NCBI GenBank assembly: GCA_001799995.1 | Contig: MGUK01000094.1 | Location: 1-64,000, forward strand | From: Elusimicrobia bacterium GWF2_62_30 | GTDB lineage: Bacteria > Elusimicrobiota > Elusimicrobia > Elusimicrobiales > UBA9959 | Length of the DNA: 64,000 nt | Direction of reading: 5' to 3' | In this document: positions 16,748 to 24,143 of the stretch, one piece after another | Numbering within the stretch: position 1 is the first letter of the stretch | Layout: each line of letters opens with the position of its first letter | Position numbers and translations under genes: made by a program | The notes under the pieces: model-generated | Told to the model about the DNA's origin: nothing | What the model saw: only the letters and a program-made list of their open reading frames with translations | The model's database searches: none

Positions 16748-17152
16748 ATGACGCCAAAAGAAATTTACTTGAAAAAGGTTTCGCGCGAGCGGTACGCCAT
16801 TTACTGGGACAAAGCGATGGAATTCTTTGAGTCCATGGTGGACGCCGCGCTGAAACATAACTGGAACGCCGCCGGCCTGGCCGGCGTCCACTGTTGTATC
16901 TCGGCAACAGACGCGCTATTGGTAAAACACGCGGGTGTCCGTTCCTCCTCTGATTCCCACCAGGACGTGGTAGGGCTTTTACAGTCCACTATCCGGGATG
17001 AAGCTGTGTCAAAACAAGCTAAGCGGCTGGGGGAGATCCTGGCACAGAAAAACCTTATCGAGTACATAGACAAGTCATACACGGAAAAAGACGCGGTGGC
17101 TTTAAAAGTCAGCGTGGAACGCTATATAGAATGGGCTCGCAGGGTTCTGTAG
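16748..17152 (+). CDS. HEPN-domain protein (RNase toxin candidate)
   Basis: 134 aa, alpha-helical throughout. The HEPN catalytic motif R-x4-6-H is present as RSSSDSH (R65, H71). The family's N-terminal helix AMEFFESMVDAALKHNWNAA and C-terminal SVERYIEWARRVL are typical. A Shine-Dalgarno (GGGGGGAT) precedes the ATG. Placed 15 bp after the MNT gene, it completes a HEPN/MNT toxin-antitoxin pair. The intact motif predicts an active endoribonuclease. Confidence 0.85.
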   Translation: MTPKEIYLKKVSRERYAIYWDKAMEFFESMVDAALKHNWNAAGLAGVHCCISATDALLVKHAGVRSSSDSHQDVVGLLQSTIRDEAVSKQAKRLGEILAQKNLIEYIDKSYTEKDAVALKVSVERYIEWARRVL

Positions 17153-17167
17153 GGTAAAGACCAGTAA

Positions 17168-17197
17168 GTTAATTCCCCCGAATTCGAGGGAATTAAC
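17168..17197. repeat. 30-bp near-perfect palindrome after the HEPN gene
   Basis: GTTAATTCCC (17168-17177) and GGGAATTAAC (17188-17197) enclose the smaller palindrome CGAATTCG. Only one central pair (C/A) fails to match. There is no T-tract, so it is not an ordinary terminator. Confidence 0.75.
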
Positions 17198-17239
17198 GCC
17201 GCGCCGGTTTGAACAGTTATGTTCTTTCCGGAATAACCG

Positions 17240-17252
17240 GGGGTCAGACCCC
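17240..17252. repeat. Single REP-like unit (13 bp)
   Basis: GGGGTCAGACCCC, one complete unit. It is followed at 17265-17281 by another perfect dyad, GGTGACAA-A-TTGTCACC. Confidence 0.85.
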
Positions 17253-17570
17253 AACAATTCAGCCGGTGACAAATTGTCACCAACTGAAACTTGAGGCGGC
17301 GGACGTTAAAAGACACCTTACCGATGTAGCTTCTCGGAGACCCAAAGTGGATGAGTTGTTTTGGGATAATTAACGTATGCGTACTCTCTCAAAGGCCGAA
17401 ACGCGGCATCTCGCTGTTATAAGAGCTCTTTCCCCGGCCGCCCGCTTTGGGTTGGCTATAGAGCTCTCTCAAACGCTGATGGATCTTAATCGGTTTAAGA
17501 ACGATGGAACCACAAAAAGTCATAAAAGACCTGGCGGCAAAATTCCAGGCCGACGGCATTGACCGGTAAC
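17253..17570 (+). pseudogene. Decayed remnant of another nucleotidyltransferase/TA-like module
   Basis: This part of the 486-bp gap between the HEPN and AbiEii genes holds three short coding traces in a row. The first is a C-terminal tail, LKLEAADVKRHLTDVASRRP then KVDELFWDN and stop (to about 17371). The second begins at ATG 17377, MRTLSKAETRHLAVIRALSP, about 60 residues. The third begins at ATG 17503, MEPQKVIKDLAAKFQADGID, and is cut by a stop after 21 residues; it resembles the first residues of small nucleotidyltransferases. The layout looks like a three-gene module truncated by deletion. Functional small proteins cannot be excluded. Confidence 0.35.
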
Positions 17571-17602
17571 TTATTGGGGTCAGGCTATTTGTGTAATATA
17601 GA

Positions 17603-17631
17603 TTGAAATTTAGTTGGAACTAAAATATAAT
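17603..17631 (+). promoter_or_regulatory. Near-consensus promoter for the AbiEii/AbiEi pair
   Basis: TTGAAA (17603-17608), exactly 17 bp, TATAAT (17626-17631). The ATG at 17639 is 7 bp after the -10 box, so translation would start at the mRNA 5' end. The region is strongly AT-rich. Confidence 0.72.
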
Positions 17632-17638
17632 ACATATT

Positions 17639-18415
17639 ATGTATAGTCAATTACAGTTGCGGGAGATCTTCCACCTGGAGTTCCTGCGCAATTTTGTGGC
17701 GGACATGCCGGCCGGGCTGTGGGCTCTTAAGGGCGGGGTGAACCTGCGTTTATTCTTTAAAAGCATACGCTATTCCGAGGATATGGGCCTTGATGTCGAC
17801 GGGCTGCCGGTGGAGTCCGTTAAGAAACGCGTAATGCGCATTCTGCTGTCCCCTTCTTTCAGGGAGAACCTTAAGACTTACGGTATTGCCGATATTAAGC
17901 CGCCCGACCTGCTTAAAGCCAAGCAGACCGGTACTACGCAGCGCTTTAAAGTGCATCTTGTTACCGCCGGCGGCGAGGATTACTTTACCAAGGTGGAGTT
18001 CTCCCGGCGCGGCTTTAGCGGTGCGCCCGTGGCGGAGGCGGTGCCTGCCGCCTTGCTGCGGCCTTACGGCATGGCCCCGCTTATTATCCCGCATTATCCG
18101 GCGGCGCAGGCCGCGGCGCAGAAGATAGCGGCGGTGCTGTCGCGTTCGGTGCTGCAGGCCAGGGATATCTTTGATCTTTACCTGCTCAGCACCCAGGTGC
18201 GCCCCGGCACGGCTCTGGCGGGACTGCCCGGTAAAGAACAACTGGCCCGGGCCAGGGCCGCCATTCTGGAACCGTCCTTTGAAATGTTCCGCGACGTTGT
18301 GGCCGGGTATCTTGCCGCGCAGGACCAGGCGGTTTATGCCGTGCCCGCCATGTGGGACGAGATCAAACTTAAGGCCGCGGATTTTGTGACCGAACTGGAA
18401 AAGAGCAATGGTTAA
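17639..18415 (+). CDS. AbiEii/AbiGii-type nucleotidyltransferase toxin (active site altered)
   Basis: 258 aa. The family signature WALKGGVNLRLFFKSIRYSE is clear (G32-G33). The C-terminal VLQARDIFDLYLL is the usual AbiEii distal motif. At the metal site most members read S-E-D-h-D; here it is S-E-D48-M-G50, so the second catalytic Asp is glycine, with another Asp two residues on (LDVD). It may be inactive or use a shifted residue. Toxin precedes antitoxin here, the reverse of the classic abiE order, and the genes overlap by 8 bp. Confidence 0.82.
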   Translation: MYSQLQLREIFHLEFLRNFVADMPAGLWALKGGVNLRLFFKSIRYSEDMGLDVDGLPVESVKKRVMRILLSPSFRENLKTYGIADIKPPDLLKAKQTGTTQRFKVHLVTAGGEDYFTKVEFSRRGFSGAPVAEAVPAALLRPYGMAPLIIPHYPAAQAAAQKIAAVLSRSVLQARDIFDLYLLSTQVRPGTALAGLPGKEQLARARAAILEPSFEMFRDVVAGYLAAQDQAVYAVPAMWDEIKLKAADFVTELEKSNG

Positions 18416-19043
18416 AAAAACGCTTATCTCTTATATAACCGGGCTGGGGCAGCCGGTGTTCAGCGCCAGGGAACTGGCCGCGGTGTCCGGCAGGTCCCCG
18501 TCGGTGGTTTCGCAGGGGCTGGCCTACCTTGCCGGGCAGGGGCTTGTGGTTAAGGTGGCCCACGGGGTGTGGGCTGCCGGCGCGCAGGCGCCCAGTCCTT
18601 ACGCGGTGATCGGGCATATTCTGCCCCGGCAGAGAGCCTATGTGTCCTTTACCAGCGCGCTGCACCTGCACGGGATCATAGAGCAGATCCCGCAGGTGGT
18701 CACGCTGGCTTCAGTGGCGCACGGCGGGGAGATAAAGACCGCCGCGGGGCGGTTTGCGGTGCATCATCTGGCGTCGTCGTTCTTTAGCGGCTTTGACTGG
18801 AGCGGGGGCGGCGCCGGGTTTCTGCTGGCGGAACCTGAAAAAGCTTTGGTCGATTGCCTTTATGTCTCGGCGTTCCGTAAGCGGCAGTTCTCGCATTTTC
18901 CCGAGCTGCGGTTTTCCAAAGCTTTCCGCTTTAAAAAAGCCTGCGCCTGGATAGACGCCATACCAAGCCGCAAAGCCGCCGTGTACGCGCGCCGCCGGCT
19001 TGAGCTTATAGAGAACCTTGTAGGGTCAGACCCCGGGGTCTGA
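18408..19043 (+). CDS. AbiEi-type antitoxin with winged helix
   Basis: 211 aa. The N-terminal winged helix (FSARELAAVSGRSPSVVSQG, then LAYLAGQGLVVKVAHGVWA) is followed by the AbiEi domain: AYVSFTSALHLHGIIEQIP, then LLAEPEKALVDCLYVSA, a strongly conserved block. It is expected to bind promoter DNA and counteract the AbiEii toxin without direct binding (type IV system). The last codons (VGSDPGV, stop) are encoded by a REP-like element, so the natural C-terminus has been replaced or extended. The 8-bp overlap with the toxin gene indicates a common message. Confidence 0.82.
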   Translation: MVKKTLISYITGLGQPVFSARELAAVSGRSPSVVSQGLAYLAGQGLVVKVAHGVWAAGAQAPSPYAVIGHILPRQRAYVSFTSALHLHGIIEQIPQVVTLASVAHGGEIKTAAGRFAVHHLASSFFSGFDWSGGGAGFLLAEPEKALVDCLYVSAFRKRQFSHFPELRFSKAFRFKKACAWIDAIPSRKAAVYARRRLELIENLVGSDPGV

Positions 19044-19047
19044 CCCC
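19023..19047. repeat. REP-like element, two units (25 bp), overlapping the AbiEi stop
   Basis: An A-centred unit followed by a T-centred unit, together a perfect palindrome (GGGTCAGACCCC-G-GGGTC...). Its TGA serves as the stop codon of the AbiEi gene. Confidence 0.88.
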
Positions 19048-19117
19048 GGGTTGCCCGGGTTGCATAGGGCGGGGAAAAATTGTATTTTTAGTGTAGTGGA
19101 CGAAGGGGAACGCAGCT

Positions 19118-20125
19118 ATGAAAAAAAACATCCTGGGGCTTTTGGCGGCGGCCGCGCTTTGCGCCGGCTGCGGCGCTAAAGAAGACCCTCACTATTCCCA
19201 GAAAACCTTTATCATGAACGTGCCGGCGCAGGTGAAGGTGTACGGCGCCGGGCCCGAAGAGGGGCGCAAGATAGCCGACGCCATTTTTGCCGAGTGGAAC
19301 CGCGTCTCCGGCGAGTTCAGCTACAGCGACCCCTACAGCATGACCTCGCTGGTGAACAAGAAGGCCTACGGCGAATGGGTGAAGGTGGACGACGAGTTCC
19401 TGAAGCTTTTGATGCTCAGCATGGATTATTACCGCCTGACGGACGGGGCCTTCGACATTACCTTTGCCCCGCTGTGGCCGCTGTGGCAGACGGCGGCTTC
19501 CACCAAGAAGATGCCGGCCAAAGAGGACATCCAGAAGGCGCTGCGCGATATAGGTTCCAACTACATACAGGTGGACGCGCCCAGGAAGCTGGTGCGCTTT
19601 ACGCGGCCGATACAGATCAATATGGGCGGGCTGCTGCGCGGCTACTGCTTTGACCGCACCTACCGGATGCTGAAACAGAACCCCGCGCGCTATCCGGTGG
19701 AGCTGCGCCTGGGCGGTAATATGATGGTGCTGGGCGACCGCATCTGGGAATACCGCGTGATGGACCCCTTCAAGGACAGCAAGGCGCTGGGGAAGTTCGT
19801 CTTCAACAGCGGGGTGGTGATGTCTTCGTCGGGCCGGGACCACTTTGTGCAGATAGAGGGGCGGCTGTATTCGCACATCCTGGACCTGAAGACCGGATAC
19901 CCGATAGATAATTTTTCGAACCTGACGGTGTTCCTGCCCGACATGGAGAACGGGAACTTCCTGGCTTCGGCCGTGCTGGCCGTGATGGGCCAGGACAAGG
20001 CCTTTAAGCTGCTGGGCGCCATTAAGGGCTCGTCCGCCGTGTGGGTGGACGGCCAGGGCGCCCCCACCGTGTACACCAACCCCTCCGCCACCGTAAAATG
20101 GGAGAAAACCACCGGCTTGTTCTAA
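19118..20125 (+). CDS. ApbE-like lipoprotein, copy 2
   Basis: 335 aa. Signal segment ends in ALCAGC, a good lipobox. Same motifs as copy 1: FAEWNRVSGEFSYSDPYSM, GAFDITFAPLWPLW, INMGGLLRGYCFDRT, SHILDLKTGYPIDN. The C-terminal metal-ligand segment reads NFLASAV where ADALST is usual, so again no Asp or Thr ligand is seen by hand alignment. The two copies are clearly paralogous along their whole length. They bracket the toxin-antitoxin island (12-19 kb), as if a tandem pair had been split by insertions. A membrane-anchored periplasmic flavinylation-related or flavin-binding role is inferred. Confidence 0.83.
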   Translation: MKKNILGLLAAAALCAGCGAKEDPHYSQKTFIMNVPAQVKVYGAGPEEGRKIADAIFAEWNRVSGEFSYSDPYSMTSLVNKKAYGEWVKVDDEFLKLLMLSMDYYRLTDGAFDITFAPLWPLWQTAASTKKMPAKEDIQKALRDIGSNYIQVDAPRKLVRFTRPIQINMGGLLRGYCFDRTYRMLKQNPARYPVELRLGGNMMVLGDRIWEYRVMDPFKDSKALGKFVFNSGVVMSSSGRDHFVQIEGRLYSHILDLKTGYPIDNFSNLTVFLPDMENGNFLASAVLAVMGQDKAFKLLGAIKGSSAVWVDGQGAPTVYTNPSATVKWEKTTGLF

Positions 20126-20129
20126 AGCT

Positions 20130-20181
20130 GGGGTCAGACCCTAGGGTCTGACCCCAGGGTCTGACCCCAGGGTCTGACCCC
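20130..20181. repeat. REP-like array, four units (52 bp)
   Basis: One A-centred unit, then three T-centred units, 13-bp period. It starts 4 bp after the stop of ApbE copy 2 and is followed at once by a bidirectional terminator. Confidence 0.9.
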
Positions 20182-20216
20182 AAAGAAAAGGCCCCTTTCC
20201 GGGGCCTTTCTTTTTG
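20182..20216. terminator. Bidirectional terminator between ApbE copy 2 and the asparaginase gene
   Basis: AAAGAAAAGGCCCC, 5-nt loop TTTCC, GGGGCCTTTCTTTTT. The stem is flanked by A-rich and T-rich tracts, so it can stop transcripts from both converging genes. Confidence 0.8.
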
Positions 20217-20229
20217 GGCTGGACCAGCG

Positions 20230-20718
20230 CTACTTTATCTCTTCGAATTCGCCTTTTTTCTTGTTCTTGCGCACGTTGTGCCAGCTGAAGAAGCGGCCGT
20301 TCATGGCTATGTACACGTCGGGGGGGAGGGTCTGCGCGAAGGACAGCGCCGAGCCCAGGTTGAACATGCCGTCGGACGAGCCGAATTTGTAGGGCACCAT
20401 GGCGCCGGTGATGATGACGGTCTTGCCGGTGAGGTTTTCGCCCAGGAGGCGCGCGGTTTCGGGCATGGTGTCGGTGCCGTGGGTGATAACTATGCGGTTT
20501 TCCCTGGAAGCTTTGCATTCGGCCAGGATGCGCTTGCGGTGCGCGGCCGTCATGTAAAGGCTGTCCATCATCATCAGGGTTTTGAGCTTGACCTTTACGC
20601 GGCTGCGGCCCAGCTTGAGCATTTCGCCCAGGTGCGTGCTGGTGAAGAAGAGGCTGCCGTTGAGCTCGTTGTATTCCTTGTCGAAGGTGCCGCCGGTGAT
20701 GATAAGTTTTATGGTCAT
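20230..20718 (-). CDS. Half-length asparaginase-like protein
   Basis: 162 aa, about half of a normal L-asparaginase. It has the N-terminal catalytic-domain motifs: KLIITGGTFDK (first catalytic Thr) and VITHGTDTMPETA (Thr-Asp pair), plus VIITGAMVPYKFGSSDGMFN. The C-terminal dimer domain is absent and the protein ends in a lysine/glutamate tail. The start ATG overlaps the stop of the upstream gene by 4 bp. It may be a stand-alone short family or a truncated gene. No frameshifted remainder is visible downstream, where a terminator follows at once. Confidence 0.82.
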   Translation of the reverse strand: MTIKLIITGGTFDKEYNELNGSLFFTSTHLGEMLKLGRSRVKVKLKTLMMMDSLYMTAAHRKRILAECKASRENRIVITHGTDTMPETARLLGENLTGKTVIITGAMVPYKFGSSDGMFNLGSALSFAQTLPPDVYIAMNGRFFSWHNVRKNKKKGEFEEIK

Positions 20719-21365
20719 TGTAGTATGCCGTCCTGCCGCAGCGCCGGGCCTTTCTTTTCCGCGGCTTTTTTGGGCTGAAAGACCTGGAAGTTGTCCATGA
20801 TAAGCTTGAAGTCGGGGAAGAACTGCCTGACGAACTTTTCGCGGGTGATGAATTTGAGGGTGTAGCAGTTGCCGTATTTGCGGAAGACCACCGCCATGTA
20901 CGACTGGCCCGGGCAGCTTTCGGTGTCGGCTTCGGCGGCCGAGGTTACGGGGTTGTGGCGGTACATCACACCGGTGCTGCCGGCTATCTCGACGTAGCGC
21001 ACCTGGGTGAACAGCTGCTTGTCGGGGTTCCAGCACAGCGTGTTGTCGTTGCTGATGACGGCGTACGCCCAGGGAAACGAATCGGTGGCGCATTCGCGGC
21101 CGGGCTTGTCCCAGTTGTAGTGGAATTCCGAGCGGATCAGGGTTTTGGTCAGCTCGCTGGTTTTCCAGTAGGCGGGGAAGACCACGCGCTCGTTCTTGAA
21201 GTCGTAGGTCTTCATCATCGTGCGCAGCTCTTCCAGCGTTTTGGGCTTTTCGGCCTCCGCCGCGGCGGGGGCTTTTTTCTTTACCGGCAGGGCGCCATGC
21301 GCGGCCGGCGCCCACGCCGTAAAGGCGAGCAGCGCCGGCAGCAGCACGAGGCTGGCGCGGGTCAT
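20715..21365 (-). CDS. Exported protein of unknown function
   Basis: 216 aa. A clear signal peptide (SLVLLPALLAFTAWAPAAHG) is followed by an Ala/Lys-rich linker, then a compact domain from about residue 45 (FKNERVVFPAYWKTSELTKT; WDKPGRECATDSFPWAYAVI). The mature part has four Cys (CATD, LCWN, SCPG, NCYT), so periplasmic disulphides are possible. No family recognised. It overlaps the genes on both sides by 4 bp, forming a tightly coupled operon M18 peptidase - this gene - asparaginase. Confidence 0.65.
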   Translation of the reverse strand: MTRASLVLLPALLAFTAWAPAAHGALPVKKKAPAAAEAEKPKTLEELRTMMKTYDFKNERVVFPAYWKTSELTKTLIRSEFHYNWDKPGRECATDSFPWAYAVISNDNTLCWNPDKQLFTQVRYVEIAGSTGVMYRHNPVTSAAEADTESCPGQSYMAVVFRKYGNCYTLKFITREKFVRQFFPDFKLIMDNFQVFQPKKAAEKKGPALRQDGILQ

Positions 21366-22804
21366 TTGCCGCGGCCGTCCTTCATAAAGGCCAGGTAGCC
21401 CTTGTAGGCCATGTAGATGTCCAGCTTGCCGGCCAGTTCCATGGGGGCGTGCATGGAGAACAGCCCCACGCCGCAGTCCACCACTTTCATGCCGTAGCGG
21501 GCCATAAGATAGGCGATGGTGCCGCCGCCGCCCTGGTCCACTTTGCCCAGCTCGCCGGTCTGCCAGACCACGCCGGCTTTGTCGAAGATGCGGCGGATCT
21601 GCGCCATGAACTCGGCCGAGGCGTCGGACGAGCCGGATTTGCCGCGGCTGCCGGTGAACTTGGTGACGCAGACGCCGTGGTTCAAGAGCGCGGAGTTGCG
21701 CTTTTCGAAGGCGCCGGCGAACAGCGGGTCGAACAGGCCGTTAACGTCGGCGGACAGCATCCACGAGTTGTTGAGGCCGCGCTTGAGGGCCAGTTCGCTG
21801 TAGCTGGCGCTGGTGAGGTTGAGGAGCTCGGCGGCGGTGTTCTCGAAGAAGAACGAGGCCATGCCGGTGGCGCCCATGGAGCCGATCTCTTCTTTGTCGC
21901 ACAGGAGCACCATGGAGGTGTATTCGGGGGTGCCTTCCAGGTCGAGCAGGGCCTTGAGCGCGGCGTAGGAGCACACGCGGTCGTCGTGGCCGTAGGCCAG
22001 GATCATGCTGCGGTCCAGGCCGGCTTCGCGCGGCATGCCGGCGGGCACCAGCTCCAGCTCGGCCGAGAGGAAGTCGTGCTCGTTGACGCCGTAGCGCTGG
22101 GCCAGCATCTTCAGCGCGTTATATTTGTATTTTTCCTTCTGGTCCTTGTCGGCCACGGGCATGGAGCTCAGGATCAGGTCAAGGCTGTCGCCGGGGACGG
22201 CCTCGCCCAGGGTCTTCTTGTACTGGTCGGCGGCCAGGTGGGGCAGCAGGTCGGTGATGCAGAACACGGGGTCGGCGGCGTCTTCGCCTATCTTGATGGT
22301 GATCTTCTTGCCGTCGGGCTTTACGAACACGCCGTGCAGCGCCAGGGGGATGGTGAGCCACTGGTATTTCTTGATGCCGCCGTAGTAATGGGTGTCGAGC
22401 ATGGCCATCTCGGAATTTTCGAAGAGGGGGTTCTGCTTGATGTCGATGCGGGGGGCGTCGGTATGGCCGCCCACTATGTGCATGCCGGCTTCGAACGGTC
22501 TCCTGCCGATGACGCAGGCCATCAGGGTTTTGCCTTCGCAGGAGCGGTACACCTTGGCGCCGGGGTTCAGCTTCTGGCCGGTCTTCTCGTTAAGGGCCAT
22601 GTCGGTGTAGCCCGCGGCTTCCAGCAGCTCGATGGCCTCGTCGTGGGCCTCGCGCTCGGTCTTGGCTTTGCCCAGGTACTGGATGTAAAGCTTGTTCATG
22701 TCCTCGCAGCGCTTGAGCTCGGCGGGGGAGATGCTTTCGTAGCCGTTCTTGGAATTGTAGGCGAGGCTGGCGGCTTTGGAGGCTTTTGCTTTGGCTTTTT
22801 TCAT
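21362..22804 (-). CDS. M18-family aminopeptidase (zinc)
   Basis: 480 aa from the ATG whose complement ends at 22804, preceded by an AGGACCT-like ribosome site; a further in-frame ATG lies 48 bases upstream but has no support. Metal and catalytic motifs of M18: VGGHTDAPRIDIKQN, ILAYGHDDRVCSYAA, CDKEEIGSMGATGM, SADVNGLFD and a late SMHAPMELA. The enzyme removes N-terminal residues, often acidic ones, from cytosolic peptides. A Lys/Ala-rich N-terminal stretch (KKAKAKASKAAS) is unusual. It is the first gene of a three-gene operon and is divergent from the MFS gene. Confidence 0.9.
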   Translation of the reverse strand: MKKAKAKASKAASLAYNSKNGYESISPAELKRCEDMNKLYIQYLGKAKTEREAHDEAIELLEAAGYTDMALNEKTGQKLNPGAKVYRSCEGKTLMACVIGRRPFEAGMHIVGGHTDAPRIDIKQNPLFENSEMAMLDTHYYGGIKKYQWLTIPLALHGVFVKPDGKKITIKIGEDAADPVFCITDLLPHLAADQYKKTLGEAVPGDSLDLILSSMPVADKDQKEKYKYNALKMLAQRYGVNEHDFLSAELELVPAGMPREAGLDRSMILAYGHDDRVCSYAALKALLDLEGTPEYTSMVLLCDKEEIGSMGATGMASFFFENTAAELLNLTSASYSELALKRGLNNSWMLSADVNGLFDPLFAGAFEKRNSALLNHGVCVTKFTGSRGKSGSSDASAEFMAQIRRIFDKAGVVWQTGELGKVDQGGGGTIAYLMARYGMKVVDCGVGLFSMHAPMELAGKLDIYMAYKGYLAFMKDGRGK

Positions 22805-22880
22805 TTGAGGTCCTTTTGGGGGTGATTTTGCCCTGCTTTTACATATTAGCAATTTTTTGTTTTTGCTATCATTATCATCT

Positions 22881-24107
22881 GTGAACGATTCCTACTCTAG
22901 GAAAGTGCTGACGCTCATCTTCTGCATGAGCCTGTTCAATTATATAGACCGGCAGGTGCTGTTCGCGGTGTTCCCGCTCATCAAGACGGACCTGCGGCTT
23001 TCCGACGCGCAGCTGGGCTTTCTGGCGTCCTCGTTCATGATAGTTTACATGTGCTTCGCCCCTTTTGTGGGCTATTTCGGCGACCGGGTGCGGCGGCCGC
23101 TGATCATAGGCGTGAGCGCTATTTTCTGGAGCGTGGCTACGCTGGGCAGCGGGCTTATCCGCAATTACGGGCAGCTGATCTTTGCGCGGTCGGCGGTGGG
23201 CATAGGCGAGGCGGGCTACGGCACGGTGTCGCCGTCGTTCCTGGCGGAGTGGTTCCCGCTGGAAAAGCGGGCGCGCATCATGGCCCTTTACGCGCTGGCC
23301 ATCCCGGCCGGCAGCGCCATAGGTTACCTGCTGGGCGGGGCGCTGGGGCAGCATTTCGGCTGGCGCAACGCGTTCTTCATCGTGGCCATCCCGGGCATGC
23401 TCCTGGGCGTGGTGGCGCTGTTCCTTAAGGAGACGCCGGAGAAGACGCAGCGCTCGGAGCATATCCCTTTGCGCGGCTACCTGGCGCTGTTTAAGAACCG
23501 CACCTTCCTGCTGGTGTGCCTGTCGCAGAGCATCGGCACGTTCTCGGTGGGCGGGCTGGCGGCGTGGATGCCTTCGTATTTTGTGCGCAATTTCGACCTG
23601 TCGGTGGGGCGGGCGGGGTTCCTGTTCGGGCTGGTTACGGTGCTGGCGGGGCTTTCCGGCAATTTTACGGGCGGCTGGGTGGCGGACTGGCTGCGCAAGC
23701 GCACGCGCCGGGCTTATTTCATCGTCGGCTACATGAGCTTTTTCCTGAGCATCCCGTTCGGCGTGGGGGCGGTGCTGGCGTCTTCGCTTAATATGGCGCT
23801 GGTCATGATGTTCTTCGCCGAGTTCTTCATTTTCGCTTATTCGGGCCCGTACCACGCGGCTATTGTGGAGACGGTGCCGGTCACCATGCGGTCCATGGCG
23901 TTCGCGCTGGATATCTTCATCATCCACGCCCTGGGCGACGCTATCTCCCCGTTCCTCCTTGGCGTGGTCTCCGACGCCGCCGGCCTCCACCTGGCCATCT
24001 TCCTTGCCATGCTTTATTTATTCTTCGGCGGCCTCACCTCCATCCTAGCCGGCGAAGCCTACAAACGAGACTTTAATTTGGGGTCAGACCCTGGGGTCAG
24101 ACCCTAG
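22881..24107 (+). CDS. MFS transporter, spinster-like
   Basis: About 408 aa from GTG 22881 (a TTG at 22857 is also open). Twelve hydrophobic segments. The signature GYFGDRVRRPLIIGVSAIFW is MFS motif A, and FNYIDRQVLFAVFPLIKTDL is the spinster/sugar-phosphate-type helix 1 pattern. GIGEAGYGTVSPSFLAEWFP is typical of the same subgroup. The substrate is unknown. The natural reading frame enters a REP-like array and ends with LGSDPGVRP and the TAG inside the repeat, so the transporter carries a repeat-encoded tail. Confidence 0.87.
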   Translation: MNDSYSRKVLTLIFCMSLFNYIDRQVLFAVFPLIKTDLRLSDAQLGFLASSFMIVYMCFAPFVGYFGDRVRRPLIIGVSAIFWSVATLGSGLIRNYGQLIFARSAVGIGEAGYGTVSPSFLAEWFPLEKRARIMALYALAIPAGSAIGYLLGGALGQHFGWRNAFFIVAIPGMLLGVVALFLKETPEKTQRSEHIPLRGYLALFKNRTFLLVCLSQSIGTFSVGGLAAWMPSYFVRNFDLSVGRAGFLFGLVTVLAGLSGNFTGGWVADWLRKRTRRAYFIVGYMSFFLSIPFGVGAVLASSLNMALVMMFFAEFFIFAYSGPYHAAIVETVPVTMRSMAFALDIFIIHALGDAISPFLLGVVSDAAGLHLAIFLAMLYLFFGGLTSILAGEAYKRDFNLGSDPGVRP

Positions 24108-24131
24108 GGTCTGACCCCAGGGTCTGACCCC
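24080..24131. repeat. REP-like array, four units, perfect 52-bp palindrome
   Basis: Two A-centred units then two T-centred units around a central CTAG; the whole 52 bp equals its own reverse complement. It encodes the tail and stop codon of the MFS gene and ends 12 bp before the RluA gene. Confidence 0.92.
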
Positions 24132-24143
24132 AAGGGACTATTT

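Noticed and set aside
21449-22825. 458-codon plus-strand frame opposite the M18 peptidase
   Set aside because: Low-complexity Gly/Ala/Val/His composition; a mirror of the conserved M18 coding sequence.
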